From the NCBI GenBank assembly GCA_030424715.1, contig JAUHWH010000006.1, positions 124,001-188,000 of the forward strand: DNA of 64,000 nt, read 5' to 3'. The notes under the pieces are model-generated. The model was not told where the DNA came from. It made no database searches and worked only from the letters and a program-made list of their open reading frames with translations. Made by a program: the position numbers and the translations under genes. This document shows, piece after piece, positions 34,884-43,655 of the stretch (position 1 is its first letter; every line of letters begins with the position of its first letter). Source of the DNA: Bdellovibrionia bacterium. GTDB taxonomy: Bacteria > Bdellovibrionota > Bdellovibrionia > Bdellovibrionales > JAGQZY01.

Positions 34884-35852
34884 GTGGATGAATTTGAGCT
34901 CATAGAAACTTATGTCAAAAGCCAAGACGGGCCACCCTTGATTATGGGGCACGGCGATGATTGCAGCGTCGTGCAGGGTGATCATGGTCTTTTGCGCATC
35001 GAGACGACCGATTGTCTCATTGAGGACGTGCATTTTCGAAGACAAACCATGGGGTTCTCAGACCTTGGGTTCAAAAGTTTGGCGGTCAACCTCAGTGATA
35101 TCGCGGCTATGGGGGGTATTCCTCGTTGGGCTCACCTGACACTGGGGATTCCCAGCGGGGTGTCAAAATCAGACGTTGGTGCTTTTTTCCAGGGGTTCTA
35201 CGAGTTGGCTGAAGCGCACGGGGTTCGGCTGATCGGTGGAGATCTAAGTGCCAGCCCCCATTCACTGATGGTGAATATTCACCTTAGTGGGGACATATCG
35301 CCGAAGCATATTAAATACAGAAAAAACTTGGCGCTGCCAGGGGCACTTTGCGTGACCGGGCCGTTGGGAGACTCGGCAGCGGGGCTCCATATTTTAGAGT
35401 CCAATGATGATGATCTTTCTAGCGACCCGTTGGTGGGGCGCCACAAACGCCCTCCTGTTGAGTTAGCAAAAGCCCAGTGGCTGGCCTCGCGCCCGGAGGT
35501 ACTGGGTATGATGGACGTGTCTGATGGTTTGGTCAGCGACCTTCATCGCATCGAAAAGGCCTACTTGACGATCAATGTCGAGGACGTGCCAATGTCGAAA
35601 GAGCTATTGGAGTTTTCCCAAAAGCACTCCCTAGATCCGTTACCGTGGATTCTTGGGGGGGGCGAGGACTATCGCCTGTTGTTCAATGTTCAGACGGCTG
35701 CCCTCGAAAATCTGAAGAAAGACTATTTTGCTAAGTTCTCTGAAGACTTTTTTTTTATCGGTGAGAGTCAGTCCGGAGAACCCAAAGTCGAATTTTTGCA
35801 AAACGGTTCACCCTTAGAAACCCCACTCAGCGGCTACCGACACTTTGAATAG
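34884..35852 (+). CDS. thiL: Thiamine-monophosphate kinase ThiL
   Basis: 322 residues, the ATP-dependent phosphorylation of thiamine monophosphate to thiamine diphosphate. Hallmarks: GHGDDCSVVQ, ETTDCLIEDVHFRR, FKSLAVNLSDIAAMGG, IGGDLSASP, MMDVSDGLVSDLHRI and LGGGEDYRLLF, covering the nucleotide and substrate sites of the PurM/ThiL fold. The GTG at 34884 has AAGGTGGG upstream and gives MDEFELIETYV, the normal ThiL beginning; the frame is open to 34788 but that would add an odd 32-residue leader. It is divergent from the PLD-partner gene. No other thiamine gene nearby. Confidence 0.95.
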   Translation: MDEFELIETYVKSQDGPPLIMGHGDDCSVVQGDHGLLRIETTDCLIEDVHFRRQTMGFSDLGFKSLAVNLSDIAAMGGIPRWAHLTLGIPSGVSKSDVGAFFQGFYELAEAHGVRLIGGDLSASPHSLMVNIHLSGDISPKHIKYRKNLALPGALCVTGPLGDSAAGLHILESNDDDLSSDPLVGRHKRPPVELAKAQWLASRPEVLGMMDVSDGLVSDLHRIEKAYLTINVEDVPMSKELLEFSQKHSLDPLPWILGGGEDYRLLFNVQTAALENLKKDYFAKFSEDFFFIGESQSGEPKVEFLQNGSPLETPLSGYRHFE

Positions 35853-35891
35853 GTCGGGATGGCCTTTACGGCTCTAAAGGAACTTAGTTCG

Positions 35892-35933
35892 TGTCGTGCT
35901 GAAGTACCTTTTTCCACGAGATAACGCTCAAGT
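35892..35933 (+). repeat. Intergenic repeat, copy A (left of the HNH gene)
   Basis: TGTCGTGCTGA then AGTACCTTTTTCCACGAGAT and AACGCTCAAGT. Matches copy B at 37189-37239 at most positions apart from a nine-base insertion (GCAAAGCGA) in copy B. Both copies have the same orientation and lie on either side of the HNH gene. Confidence 0.6.
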
Positions 35934-36017
35934 GAGAACGGCATGACAGGTGTAAGTCTGGGGCTTTTTATTAGAGGTCAAAGCCTGAATCTTTCTGTTA
36001 TTCAAAAAAAAGTCCGT

Positions 36018-36785
36018 TCATCCTTTCCACTGGTTATGACTGGCACATAGTATTTGAAGGTTCTCAGGCCTTTGGTCTCCTCCCGCTCGGATTGGCACAA
36101 TATGGTCCACTTGTAAGAAATGGTTTGAGGCACAACCTGGATACTGACATCTATAGGCTGATTTTTTTAACACAGAGTTTCTCAAGCGTTTGGAGATGAC
36201 TCTTGGGTTCTTTGATTTTGTTGGTTTAAAGTTCGTGTCATCAAAAGCACTCAGCTCTTTTTCTATGAAGTTTTCAAATAGACTTTCAATAGTGTGCTTG
36301 TGTGACTTCAGAGCTTTTAGTCTTTCCAATTTCTTATTTTGTTCGTGACTTAGTTCAAGCCTTAGATAAACTTTGTCTTGGTATTCTGTCTTCTGAATCT
36401 TAATGGCGTTTAAAGGTTCAGCAAACATTTGTTTAACCTCTCGGGTGGACTTATTCTCAATTCTCTTAAGTGTTTGACGCTTTTCCTTGGTGGACTTACT
36501 TCGAATGTGTTTATAGACAGTGGTCACGGCCGAGAGGCTCAACCGGCCCTGGTCGATTTGTTCTTTAATTTCAGGAACTTCACGAGCCAAGCGCACACAG
36601 GCCTGGCGCTGATAGGCGGTGGCCTCTGAATATTGAAGCCCGCGCACTAGGTAATCAAAGAGAGACGAGTGGCCCAGCGCAAGATAGCCTCGACAGTCCT
36701 CCATCAATTGCAATTTATCTAAAATTTCAGAAGTGATTCGTTTTTCCTTTTTCCTCAATTCAAGGAGTTCTTGATGAATTTGCAT
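36018..36785 (-). CDS. HNH endonuclease-family protein
   Basis: 255 residues. The C-terminus is a complete HNH module: CQYPGCASNHFLQVDHIVPI, then GGDQRPENLQILCASHNQWK, with two Cys-x-x-Cys-like zinc positions, the DH catalytic pair and the final His-Asn. The N-terminal 160 residues are helical and charged (like the DUF222-type region of many HNH proteins), rich in Lys and Glu. Local sequence is clearly more AT-rich than the neighbours and flanked by related repeats, which suggests acquisition by transfer. Neither an intron nor a phage gene is visible, and target and role are unknown. Confidence 0.85.
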   Translation of the reverse strand: MQIHQELLELRKKEKRITSEILDKLQLMEDCRGYLALGHSSLFDYLVRGLQYSEATAYQRQACVRLAREVPEIKEQIDQGRLSLSAVTTVYKHIRSKSTKEKRQTLKRIENKSTREVKQMFAEPLNAIKIQKTEYQDKVYLRLELSHEQNKKLERLKALKSHKHTIESLFENFIEKELSAFDDTNFKPTKSKNPRVISKRLRNSVLKKSAYRCQYPGCASNHFLQVDHIVPIRAGGDQRPENLQILCASHNQWKG

Positions 36786-37321
36786 AAAACCTCTTTTGCT
36801 AACGACACCATATCATGGGTTTTAATTTATAGATTTCGCCTTCGTGTTTGAATCCTGGGAGGTCTTTTTAGTTTTGATGAGGTCGATGGTAAAGCAAAAG
36901 TGAGTTCTCTTTAGCTTGCAACCTTGCTGTCTTGAGGGGCTGTAATGATTGGTTGCAAACAACAAACAAAAATCATTTTCTTACTTAAAATATCGGTCAA
37001 ATGGAAAATAAAAAATAATCAAAAATGCTGCAATGCTTAGTGGGCGTCTAGAATCAAGAGGCTCTTCATCTCTTCAAGAGCTAGAGAGGGCAACTCCGGC
37101 GATTGTGATAGCTTGGACTTCATTGGTTTTCGAAAACGTTGGGAGCACCCTAGCTACATAAGATCGTTTAGGAATGGGTCATCTACCTTGTCGTGCTGAG
37201 CAAAGCGAAGTACCTATTTCCACGAAAAAACGTGCAAGTAGCTAATGCGAAAAAATGGCCATACCCACGTTCTAGCCAGACCTATAATTTATAATTGATG
37301 AGTGTTATTTCAAAAAAAATA
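36786..37321. other. Gene-free AT-rich stretch of about 540 bases
   Basis: No convincing reading frame, RNA or terminator. It is AT-rich, with runs such as AAAATAAAAAATAATC around 37001-37016. Its right part contains repeat copy B (37189-37239). Together with the HNH gene it forms a compositionally distinct segment. Confidence 0.55.
37189..37239 (+). repeat. Intergenic repeat, copy B (right of the HNH gene)
   Basis: TGTCGTGCTGA, then GCAAAGCGA, AGTACCTATTTCCACGAAAA and AACGTGCAAGT. Same orientation as copy A at 35892-35933, with the nine-base insertion and a few substitutions. The GAGCAAAGCGAAG core recalls the widespread intergenic GAGCGAAGCGAAG family. Confidence 0.6.
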
Positions 37322-37693
37322 CTAGTACGATTGCTTCTCAGGGATGACTCCACGAACTCCGCCCTTGGGAGAGTCACAATCTCCTTTGCGACGAGGGATC
37401 AAGTGTATGTGACAGTGAAAAATTGTTTGCCCAGCATCTTTTCCACAATTCATGCCAATGTTGAAACCAGTGATCGAAGGATCGTCTTGTAAAGACATGT
37501 CTTTTAAATCATTAATCATTTCGAAGGCTGCTTCTCTCTCTTTTTCATTCAGCGCAAAGAAATCAACTTTATGAGCCTTAGGAATAATTAGTAAATGCCC
37601 TGCTGTAACTGGGAATTGATCTCGAACAGAAAAAACATGATCATTCTTAGATATGAAGTTAAGCTTATGAGGCTCACAAAATAGACAATTCAT
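37322..37693 (-). CDS. HIT-family hydrolase
   Basis: 123 residues. Histidine-triad HCHIHLIPR near residue 90 is the nucleotide-phosphate-binding and catalytic motif; earlier MNCLFCEP and HLLIIPKAH are typical of the Hint/HIT group. Family members hydrolyse nucleoside phosphoramidates or adenylates in the cytoplasm. ATG 37693 is preferred to a TTG at 37711 because it begins the usual MxCxFC start. The gene ends near repeat copy B and stands alone. Confidence 0.93.
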   Translation of the reverse strand: MNCLFCEPHKLNFISKNDHVFSVRDQFPVTAGHLLIIPKAHKVDFFALNEKEREAAFEMINDLKDMSLQDDPSITGFNIGMNCGKDAGQTIFHCHIHLIPRRKGDCDSPKGGVRGVIPEKQSY

Positions 37694-38119
37694 AATCTCG
37701 ATTCTATTCAATAATACTCTATGGGTCTAGCTGATAAAGAAGCGATCGAAGTTCCACACTATAGTGAAAATTGCATGCCGGTAAAATCATGCTATCTCTG
37801 GTAAAGGATCCTTCGGCTTCGCCTCAGGAGGACAAACTGTGTTGGTCATACTACTTTAAAAATCTAGCTACTGAGCTGGACTGCTTTTGTTCCATTCTCT
37901 TGGGGTCAGCCCCAAAGCTTTTTGGGGAATTATGGCGACAGTTTCTTTTAAACAACATGATACAACGAATGAGCTTGTCACTTCGTTAATTCTGAGAGGC
38001 TTTCTCAGCCTGTGAGTTATGTTTAGCTGCGATATCTCTGTCCCTCAAAAAAGAGGGCTCAATCTTTTCCATGGCGGACATTTGAAAAAAAGGTACTAAG
38101 TCTTGCTGTCACCCCAGAT
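37694..38119. other. Gene-free interval of about 430 bases with a GAAGCGAAG-type repeat
   Basis: The interval contains GGATCCTTCGGCTTCGCCTC at 37806-37825, the reverse-strand form of the GAGGCGAAGCCGAAGGATCC motif, similar to a common dispersed intergenic element. A 72-residue frame at 37771-37989 has no ribosome site and no homology I recognise, so it is not called. No RNA gene or terminator is evident. Confidence 0.5.
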
Positions 38120-39559
38120 TCAGCGTCGCCAGCGGTTGAGGCGTTCGCCCCATTTTAGTGTGGTCTCTGACACTTGGTTTTTCTTCCAGTTGCCCGCGGC
38201 AGATTTGTTGATTTCGGCGAGGGTGGGGTAGATGTGAATGGTTCCTAGAATTTTGTTCATTCCAAAGCCATGCTTCATGGCAGCTACGAACTCAGCAATC
38301 AGATCGCCAGCGTGAACACCGGCAATGGTGACTCCTAAAATTTTGTCTTTCCCTGGTACGGTTAACACTTTAACCACACCATAGGCGTCTTCGTCGGCGA
38401 TGGCGCGGTCTGAGTCATCGATATCATAAGTCGTGACATCGTAAGGCACGCCTTTTTCTTTGGCTTCTTGTTCGTTCAGGCCCACCCGAGCCACCTCGGG
38501 GTCGGTGTAAGTCGCCCAAGGGATCACTCGATAATCGGCCTTAAAGCCCCAAAAGGGTTTGATCATAGCATTGACCGCACAAAACCAAGCCTGGTGTGAT
38601 GCTGTGTGGGTGAACTGATAGGGACCAGCCACGTCACCACAAGCGTAGATGTTTCTAAATTTGGTAGTCCTTAAATAGTCGTCGACCTTTATTGTGCCGT
38701 TGTCATTGAGCTCAACCCCAAGCTCTTCAAGGCCGAAGCCCGTGGTGTTGGGTTTGCGACCAATGGCCACCAGCAGAGTGTCGCAAGAAACCTCGATAGT
38801 TTTGTCATTGTGTTCGCAAATGACCACTTTTTGCTGGCCCTCCTTTTTAACTTCCACCACATCGTGATTTGTTAAAAGGGTGACGCCTTCTTTTTTGAAC
38901 TTTTCCTCTACCATGGCGGAGATTTCAGTGTCCTCCCTCTGTAGGATCCGCTCAGCACGCTCGATTTGAGTGACTTTAACGCCCAGGCGAGCAAAGGCTT
39001 GGGTGAGCTCTGAGCCAATGGGACCTCCACCAAGAACCACCAGATGTTCGGGTTTGTCTCGGAGATCCCATAAATTTTCCGAGGTGTAATACTCCACATC
39101 TTCAATTCCAGAGATCGGGGGCACAAAAGGACGCGCACCGGTGGCAATCGTAATATTTTTTGTGGTTAACACCTGACCGTTCACTTCAACTTCATGGGGC
39201 GAGCGGATCATGGCCTGACCTTGAAAGCAGTCGACGCCGAGATTGGTATACCTCTCAACCGAGTCGTGGGGTTCGATTTTCTTTATCACTCGTTGAATGC
39301 GTTCCATAACATCAGAAAAATCGAACTCAACATCCACAGACTTAAACCCCAAGCTTTTGGCTCGGTTCGCGTCTTTCATAAACTTGGCGGAGCGGATCAG
39401 TGCCTTGCTCGGTACGCAACCGGTATTTAAACAGTCGCCACCCATTTTATGTTTTTCGATAAGGGCAACCTTTGCTCGGGTGGCCGCGCAAATGTAAGAG
39501 GTGACGAGGCCAGCCGAGCCAGCGCCAATAGCGACCATATTGTATTGATACTTAGGCAT
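38120..39559 (-). CDS. Pyridine nucleotide-disulfide oxidoreductase (mercuric reductase-like)
   Basis: 479 residues, FAD- and NAD(P)H-dependent oxidoreductase. FAD site VAIGAGSAGLVTSY, redox-active disulfide GGDCLNTGCVPSKAL, NAD(P)H site VVLGGGPIGSELTQAFARLG, IYACGDVAGPYQFTH for the flavin tail, and C-terminal dimer domain with HIYPTLAEI. It lacks the metal-binding N-terminal domain and C-terminal CC pair of true mercuric reductases, so the physiological substrate is unknown. ATG 39559 has AAGGA upstream and overlaps the preceding membrane-protein gene by eight bases. These two genes commonly occur together. Confidence 0.92.
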   Translation of the reverse strand: MPKYQYNMVAIGAGSAGLVTSYICAATRAKVALIEKHKMGGDCLNTGCVPSKALIRSAKFMKDANRAKSLGFKSVDVEFDFSDVMERIQRVIKKIEPHDSVERYTNLGVDCFQGQAMIRSPHEVEVNGQVLTTKNITIATGARPFVPPISGIEDVEYYTSENLWDLRDKPEHLVVLGGGPIGSELTQAFARLGVKVTQIERAERILQREDTEISAMVEEKFKKEGVTLLTNHDVVEVKKEGQQKVVICEHNDKTIEVSCDTLLVAIGRKPNTTGFGLEELGVELNDNGTIKVDDYLRTTKFRNIYACGDVAGPYQFTHTASHQAWFCAVNAMIKPFWGFKADYRVIPWATYTDPEVARVGLNEQEAKEKGVPYDVTTYDIDDSDRAIADEDAYGVVKVLTVPGKDKILGVTIAGVHAGDLIAEFVAAMKHGFGMNKILGTIHIYPTLAEINKSAAGNWKKNQVSETTLKWGERLNRWRR

Positions 39560-40244
39560 TGGGCAGTTTTCCTTTTTTAAAGTGAGCAACGATCTTTTTT
39601 GTAACAATCGGGAATAACCCAAGGGCCGCAAACGACGCAAGGAGGGACGGTGAGATCAATCCTTTTGGCGATTCGATTTGGGAGAGCTGTGTGCCAGCGT
39701 TGACGTAAACCGCCGTACCGGCGAGCATGCCCACTTGCGACACCCAATAAAAGGTGAAGGCTTTCATTCTTGTCAGTCCCATGACAAGGTTGACCACAAA
39801 AAATGGAAAAGCCGGGATCAAGCGCAACGTGAAGAGGTAAAGGGCCCCTTCTTTTTCAAAGCCTTTATTAATCTTAACCAAATGCTTGGCGAAGTTTTTT
39901 TGCACCCATTCTTGAAGCAAAAAACGGGCTCCGAGAAAAGCCAGGGTGGCACCCAGTGAACTCGCAAAAGAAACGATCAGAGTGCCAGCAAAGACACCAA
40001 ATAAGGCACCACCCAGAAGAGTCAACAATGCCGCTCCTGGCAGAGACAAGGCGGCCATGACCACATAGATAAGCATATAGGCAACAATTGTTGTGACGGG
40101 ATTGTTTCTATAATATTGAGAAAATAAGTCTTGCTGGTCCTTAATGTAACTCAAGGTTAGGTATTGCTTGAGGTCCAAGGCAAAAAATAGAGCCACAAGG
40201 ATTAGGACGCCGACAGTCAGTGCAATTTTCCCTCTATTTTTCAT
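39552..40244 (-). CDS. TVP38/TMEM64-family membrane protein
   Basis: 230 residues, polytopic inner-membrane protein of the DedA/VTT superfamily. Hydrophobic helices begin at IALTVGVLILVALFFALDL; the family signature is seen in LPGAALLTLLGGALFGVFAG and later TLRLIPAFPFFVVNLVMGLT. VTT proteins are thought to move lipids or act in envelope homeostasis. ATG 40244 has GGA nearby and gives a normal start; the longer frame to 40286 is less likely. It precedes and overlaps the oxidoreductase gene. Confidence 0.9.
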   Translation of the reverse strand: MKNRGKIALTVGVLILVALFFALDLKQYLTLSYIKDQQDLFSQYYRNNPVTTIVAYMLIYVVMAALSLPGAALLTLLGGALFGVFAGTLIVSFASSLGATLAFLGARFLLQEWVQKNFAKHLVKINKGFEKEGALYLFTLRLIPAFPFFVVNLVMGLTRMKAFTFYWVSQVGMLAGTAVYVNAGTQLSQIESPKGLISPSLLASFAALGLFPIVTKKIVAHFKKGKLPNA

Positions 40245-40340
40245 TTTCACATCCAGAATTTTGCTGGCAGGTTTTGTTTTCCACAAAGTGCCCTATGTCT
40301 TTGGAGTTAATTCGTGATTGAGCCACCATTTGTGACATAT

Positions 40341-41261
40341 TTAAAGCTTAAACATGACCTCTCGTAAAATACGTAACAATTCGGGATCATAACGATCTTT
40401 GAGCTTCGTTGTCATAAATTCGATGGCGTCTTTCGGCGTCATGGGCTGGTTGTAAGAACGCTGGGTCGTCATGGCATCGTAGGTGTCGGTAATCGCAATG
40501 ATTCGTGCCATGGGGTGGATTTCATTACCGGGCAACTCTTGGGGGTAGCCGTTGCCCAAAAAGCTTTCGTGGTGTTCAAAGCAACAGGCTTTGATCGCCT
40601 CGCTCACATCGTACTCGCTGAGAATCTGCAGCCCAAATTCTGGGTGCTTTTTCATTTGGGCCCACTCTACATCATCGAGCGCGCCTTTTTTGCAAATGAT
40701 ATCAACGTCGACCCATTTCTTGCCGATATCGTGAAAGAGCGCCCCACGCCCGAGTTCTTCGAGCTCTTCGGTGGAATAACCCGCCAAGCGTCCGATACCC
40801 AAAGCGTAGACCCCGACGTCGAGAGAATGGTTGTAGGTGTAAAAGTCATGGGTTGATAAGCTGATCAAGTGATCCATGCCTTCGGGCTCTTGCTCCATAA
40901 ATTTCACGAATTCATGGATCAACTTTTTAGAGTCTTCAAGGGCCTTGCCGACATCAGGATTTTCGTAAATCTCTTCAACCAGAGAGAGCGAACTTTCGCG
41001 GAGAATTTCGGCTTTTGTGACGGCCTCAACCGACTGGTCTTCCAGTTGGCCGTGGATAAAGTCTTTAAAGGCCTGGCGTTGTGAACTGGGTACAAAAACA
41101 CGGTCTGTTGAGCTCAATTTGGCAATTTTTGCGGCACTGAGGGCGCTACCTGCCCGCAAATAGTGCACATGGCGATTCTGGATTTTAACGAATAGGTCAA
41201 AGGGCAGGGAAATATCTGCTCTTAGGCAACCGACTCGAACGTTGAAGTACTCAGGATTCAT
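40341..41261 (-). CDS. HD-GYP domain protein, probable c-di-GMP phosphodiesterase
   Basis: 306 residues. The N-terminal 80-90 residues are a DUF3391-like/PilZ-type region; the C-terminal half is an HD-GYP domain: HSLDVGVYALGIG, the HD pair in LFHDIGK, CFEHHESFLGNGYPQELPG and DTYDAMTTQRSY. The HHExxDGxGYP motif has Leu in the Asp position (HHESFLGNGYP), so activity may be changed. HD-GYP enzymes break down cyclic di-GMP. The gene is alone on the minus strand, divergent from recG. Regulatory input from the N-terminal part is inferred. Confidence 0.88.
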   Translation of the reverse strand: MNPEYFNVRVGCLRADISLPFDLFVKIQNRHVHYLRAGSALSAAKIAKLSSTDRVFVPSSQRQAFKDFIHGQLEDQSVEAVTKAEILRESSLSLVEEIYENPDVGKALEDSKKLIHEFVKFMEQEPEGMDHLISLSTHDFYTYNHSLDVGVYALGIGRLAGYSTEELEELGRGALFHDIGKKWVDVDIICKKGALDDVEWAQMKKHPEFGLQILSEYDVSEAIKACCFEHHESFLGNGYPQELPGNEIHPMARIIAITDTYDAMTTQRSYNQPMTPKDAIEFMTTKLKDRYDPELLRILREVMFKL

Positions 41262-41374
41262 TGCTAAATTTTGCCACGATTGGCCATAGATTCAAGGGGA
41301 ACTTTTAATGAGAGCATTTTTGACTTACAGAGTCCTTTTTTCTACTATGACCCTCAGTCCAGAAATGGGGGACA

Positions 41375-43462
41375 ATGAGTCTTTATTTTGATACTCCAAT
41401 CCAGTACCTCAAAGGCGTGGGGCCCAAGCTGGGCCAGATTCTCCGTAAAAAGGGTATCCAAACCCTCGAAGACCTCTTTCAAAATTACCCGCGCTCTTAT
41501 GAAGACCGGCGGGCGGCTCGAAACATAGCCTCCTTACAGCCTGACGAAATCGTGAGCATCAAAGCTGAGATCATCAACGTTAGCTCGTTCAACCTGGGGC
41601 GTTCCCGTAAAAAAATGTTCGATGTCACGGTTCGTGATGGCTCGGGTTTGATCCACTGTAAGTTTTTTCGGGTTCCCTACAAGGGCTACTTTGAGCGTTT
41701 TCAGCCGCAGCAACAGGTGCGCGTGATTGGCAAAGTCACCCATTATCGCGGACGCATTGAGTTTCACCATCCCGACATTCAAGAGATAAAAAGCTCGGAT
41801 GAAGAAAGCCAAGACGAACTGATTCCGATCTACTCTGAAACTGATGGTCTCACCACAACCCGTTGGCGAAAAATTGTGTCGAAAGCAATGGAGTCTTTGA
41901 ACAACGACGAAATTTTGGGCATCGATGAGAAGTTACCCGCTTGGATGCTCGACCGCTATCAATTGCCGGATCTCAAAAAAACATTGGTATCCATTCATCA
42001 ACCTCCGAAAGGTTCTGGAGAAGAGTATCTCAACTATCGATCGCCTTTTCATCAGAGAGTTATTTTTGAAGAGTTCTTTTGGCTTGAAATGTTGCTGGCC
42101 GCTAAAAAGCAGGGCGTGCAAAAAGACAAAGCACCTGTTTTTTTAAAGAAGTCGCGGTTCGCTGAGCAGCTGCAAAAATCGTTGCCCTTTGAGCTAACCG
42201 GAGCGCAAAAGCGTGCCCTTGTCGAAATCAATGCCGACTTGACGAAGTCCTACCCCATGCATCGCCTGGTGCAAGGTGATGTGGGTAGCGGAAAAACTCT
42301 TGTGGCCATTTTATCGGCCCTTTTAGCCATTGAAAATGGTTACCAAGTGGCCTTGATGGTTCCCACCGAGATTTTAGCGCAGCAGCATTATGTGGGGGCG
42401 AAAAAACTATTGGAGCCTTTTGGATTTAGGGTTGGTTTTATTAGTGGGCATCTGAAGACCAAAGAGAAGCGTGAGGTGAACGAGCGCATTGCGAGCGGTG
42501 AGGTCCACTTGGTGGTTGGGACTCACGCATTGATCCAGAACACCGTTAATTTTAATAAGCTGGGGTTGGTAATTGTTGACGAACAGCACCGTTTTGGGGT
42601 GGAGCAACGGAAAAAGTTAAAGAAAAAAGGCGAGAGTCCGCACTTCTTACTTATGACGGCCACGCCGATCCCGCGCAGTTTGGCTATGACGGTATATGGT
42701 GATTTAGATGTCTCCATTATCGATGAAATGCCGAAAGGGCGGATCCCGATATTGACTCGCATGACCTATCAAAGCAAGAGAGACAAAGTTGTCGGTTTCG
42801 TGCGCGACCAATTGGCAAAGGGCCGTCAGGCTTACGTGGTGTATCCTTTAGTCGAAGAAAGTGAAAAGATCGATTTGAAAAACGCCACCGATGAGTTCGA
42901 AAAATTAAAACAAGAGCTCCCTGATTTCAGAATCGCTTTGATGCACGGTAAAATGAAGTCTGACGAAAAAGATCAAGTGATGAATCAGTTTCGGAACCAT
43001 GAATACGATGTGTTGGTTTCAACCACGGTGATTGAAGTGGGTGTTGATGTACCCAATGCCAACATCATTTGGATAGAGCATGCCGAGCGTTTCGGATTGT
43101 CTCAGTTGCATCAGCTGCGGGGGCGTGTGGGGCGTGGGGAGCACAAGAGTTATTGTATTCTATCTCTCGGGCACGCCGTTTCTGAGGATTCACGCGCTCG
43201 CATCAAGCTGATGGAAGATACGGCCGATGGCTTTAAGATTGCTGAGGCCGACCTTGAACTTCGTGGTCCCGGAGAATTTTTGGGATCGCGACAATCGGGG
43301 CTTCCCGGTTTTAAGATGGCCAACTTGGTGCGCGACCTACCCATTCTAAAGCAAGCCCGTGAGGCAGCGTTCGAGGTCATGCGAAAAGACCCCAATCTTT
43401 CCAACTACGAACATAAAGCTTTAAAAGAAGAGCTGCTCCATAATAAAGACATGATTGGTTAA
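41375..43462 (+). CDS. recG: ATP-dependent DNA helicase RecG
   Basis: 695 residues, branched-DNA helicase of recombination and fork rescue. The start is MSLYFDTPIQYLKGVGPKLG, the wedge domain with its helix-hairpin and OB fold follows (HCKFFRVPYKGYFERFQ), then helicase motifs: GDVGSGKTLVAI (Walker A), DEQHRFGVEQR (Walker B-like), MTATPIPRSLAMT, TTVIEVGVDVPNAN and QLHQLRGRVGRGEHKSY. The TRG region at the end is also present (EFLGSRQSGLPGFKMANL). Normal length (about 690). The gene is monocistronic as far as can be seen. Confidence 0.98.
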   Translation: MSLYFDTPIQYLKGVGPKLGQILRKKGIQTLEDLFQNYPRSYEDRRAARNIASLQPDEIVSIKAEIINVSSFNLGRSRKKMFDVTVRDGSGLIHCKFFRVPYKGYFERFQPQQQVRVIGKVTHYRGRIEFHHPDIQEIKSSDEESQDELIPIYSETDGLTTTRWRKIVSKAMESLNNDEILGIDEKLPAWMLDRYQLPDLKKTLVSIHQPPKGSGEEYLNYRSPFHQRVIFEEFFWLEMLLAAKKQGVQKDKAPVFLKKSRFAEQLQKSLPFELTGAQKRALVEINADLTKSYPMHRLVQGDVGSGKTLVAILSALLAIENGYQVALMVPTEILAQQHYVGAKKLLEPFGFRVGFISGHLKTKEKREVNERIASGEVHLVVGTHALIQNTVNFNKLGLVIVDEQHRFGVEQRKKLKKKGESPHFLLMTATPIPRSLAMTVYGDLDVSIIDEMPKGRIPILTRMTYQSKRDKVVGFVRDQLAKGRQAYVVYPLVEESEKIDLKNATDEFEKLKQELPDFRIALMHGKMKSDEKDQVMNQFRNHEYDVLVSTTVIEVGVDVPNANIIWIEHAERFGLSQLHQLRGRVGRGEHKSYCILSLGHAVSEDSRARIKLMEDTADGFKIAEADLELRGPGEFLGSRQSGLPGFKMANLVRDLPILKQAREAAFEVMRKDPNLSNYEHKALKEELLHNKDMIG

Positions 43463-43570
43463 GAAGCGAGGCTTTGGTCTTGCTTGTGAATCATAATATT
43501 TCGGAGCCTTTAGAAACGCCTTTTGATACATAGAATTATTATCGAGACTTCTTGTGAGTCATAAGTCCCT

Positions 43571-43624
43571 ATGATGAAATGTTTAAACATTTTGTTCATT
43601 TGTTTGTTGTTCATAGGATGTTGA
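43571..43624 (+). CDS. Possible 17-residue mini-ORF ending at a lipobox cysteine
   Basis: MMKCLNILFICLLFIGC then TGA. The frame reads like a complete lipoprotein signal peptide (Lys, hydrophobic core, lipobox FIGC) whose lipidation Cys is the final residue. No clear ribosome site precedes it. It lies in the 193-base gap before the subtilisin-like protease gene and could be a relic of a lost lipoprotein gene, a leader, or chance. Confidence 0.3.
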   Translation: MMKCLNILFICLLFIGC

Positions 43625-43655
43625 ATACAGGGCAGATGATCTTCAAGGAGGATTT

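Noticed and set aside
36018-36785. Integron or homing-intron origin of the HNH gene
   Set aside because: No attC-type sites, integrase, intron structure or split host gene could be seen.
37771-37989. 72-residue frame between the HIT and oxidoreductase genes
   Set aside because: No ribosome site, no motif, and it contains the dispersed repeat at 37806-37825.
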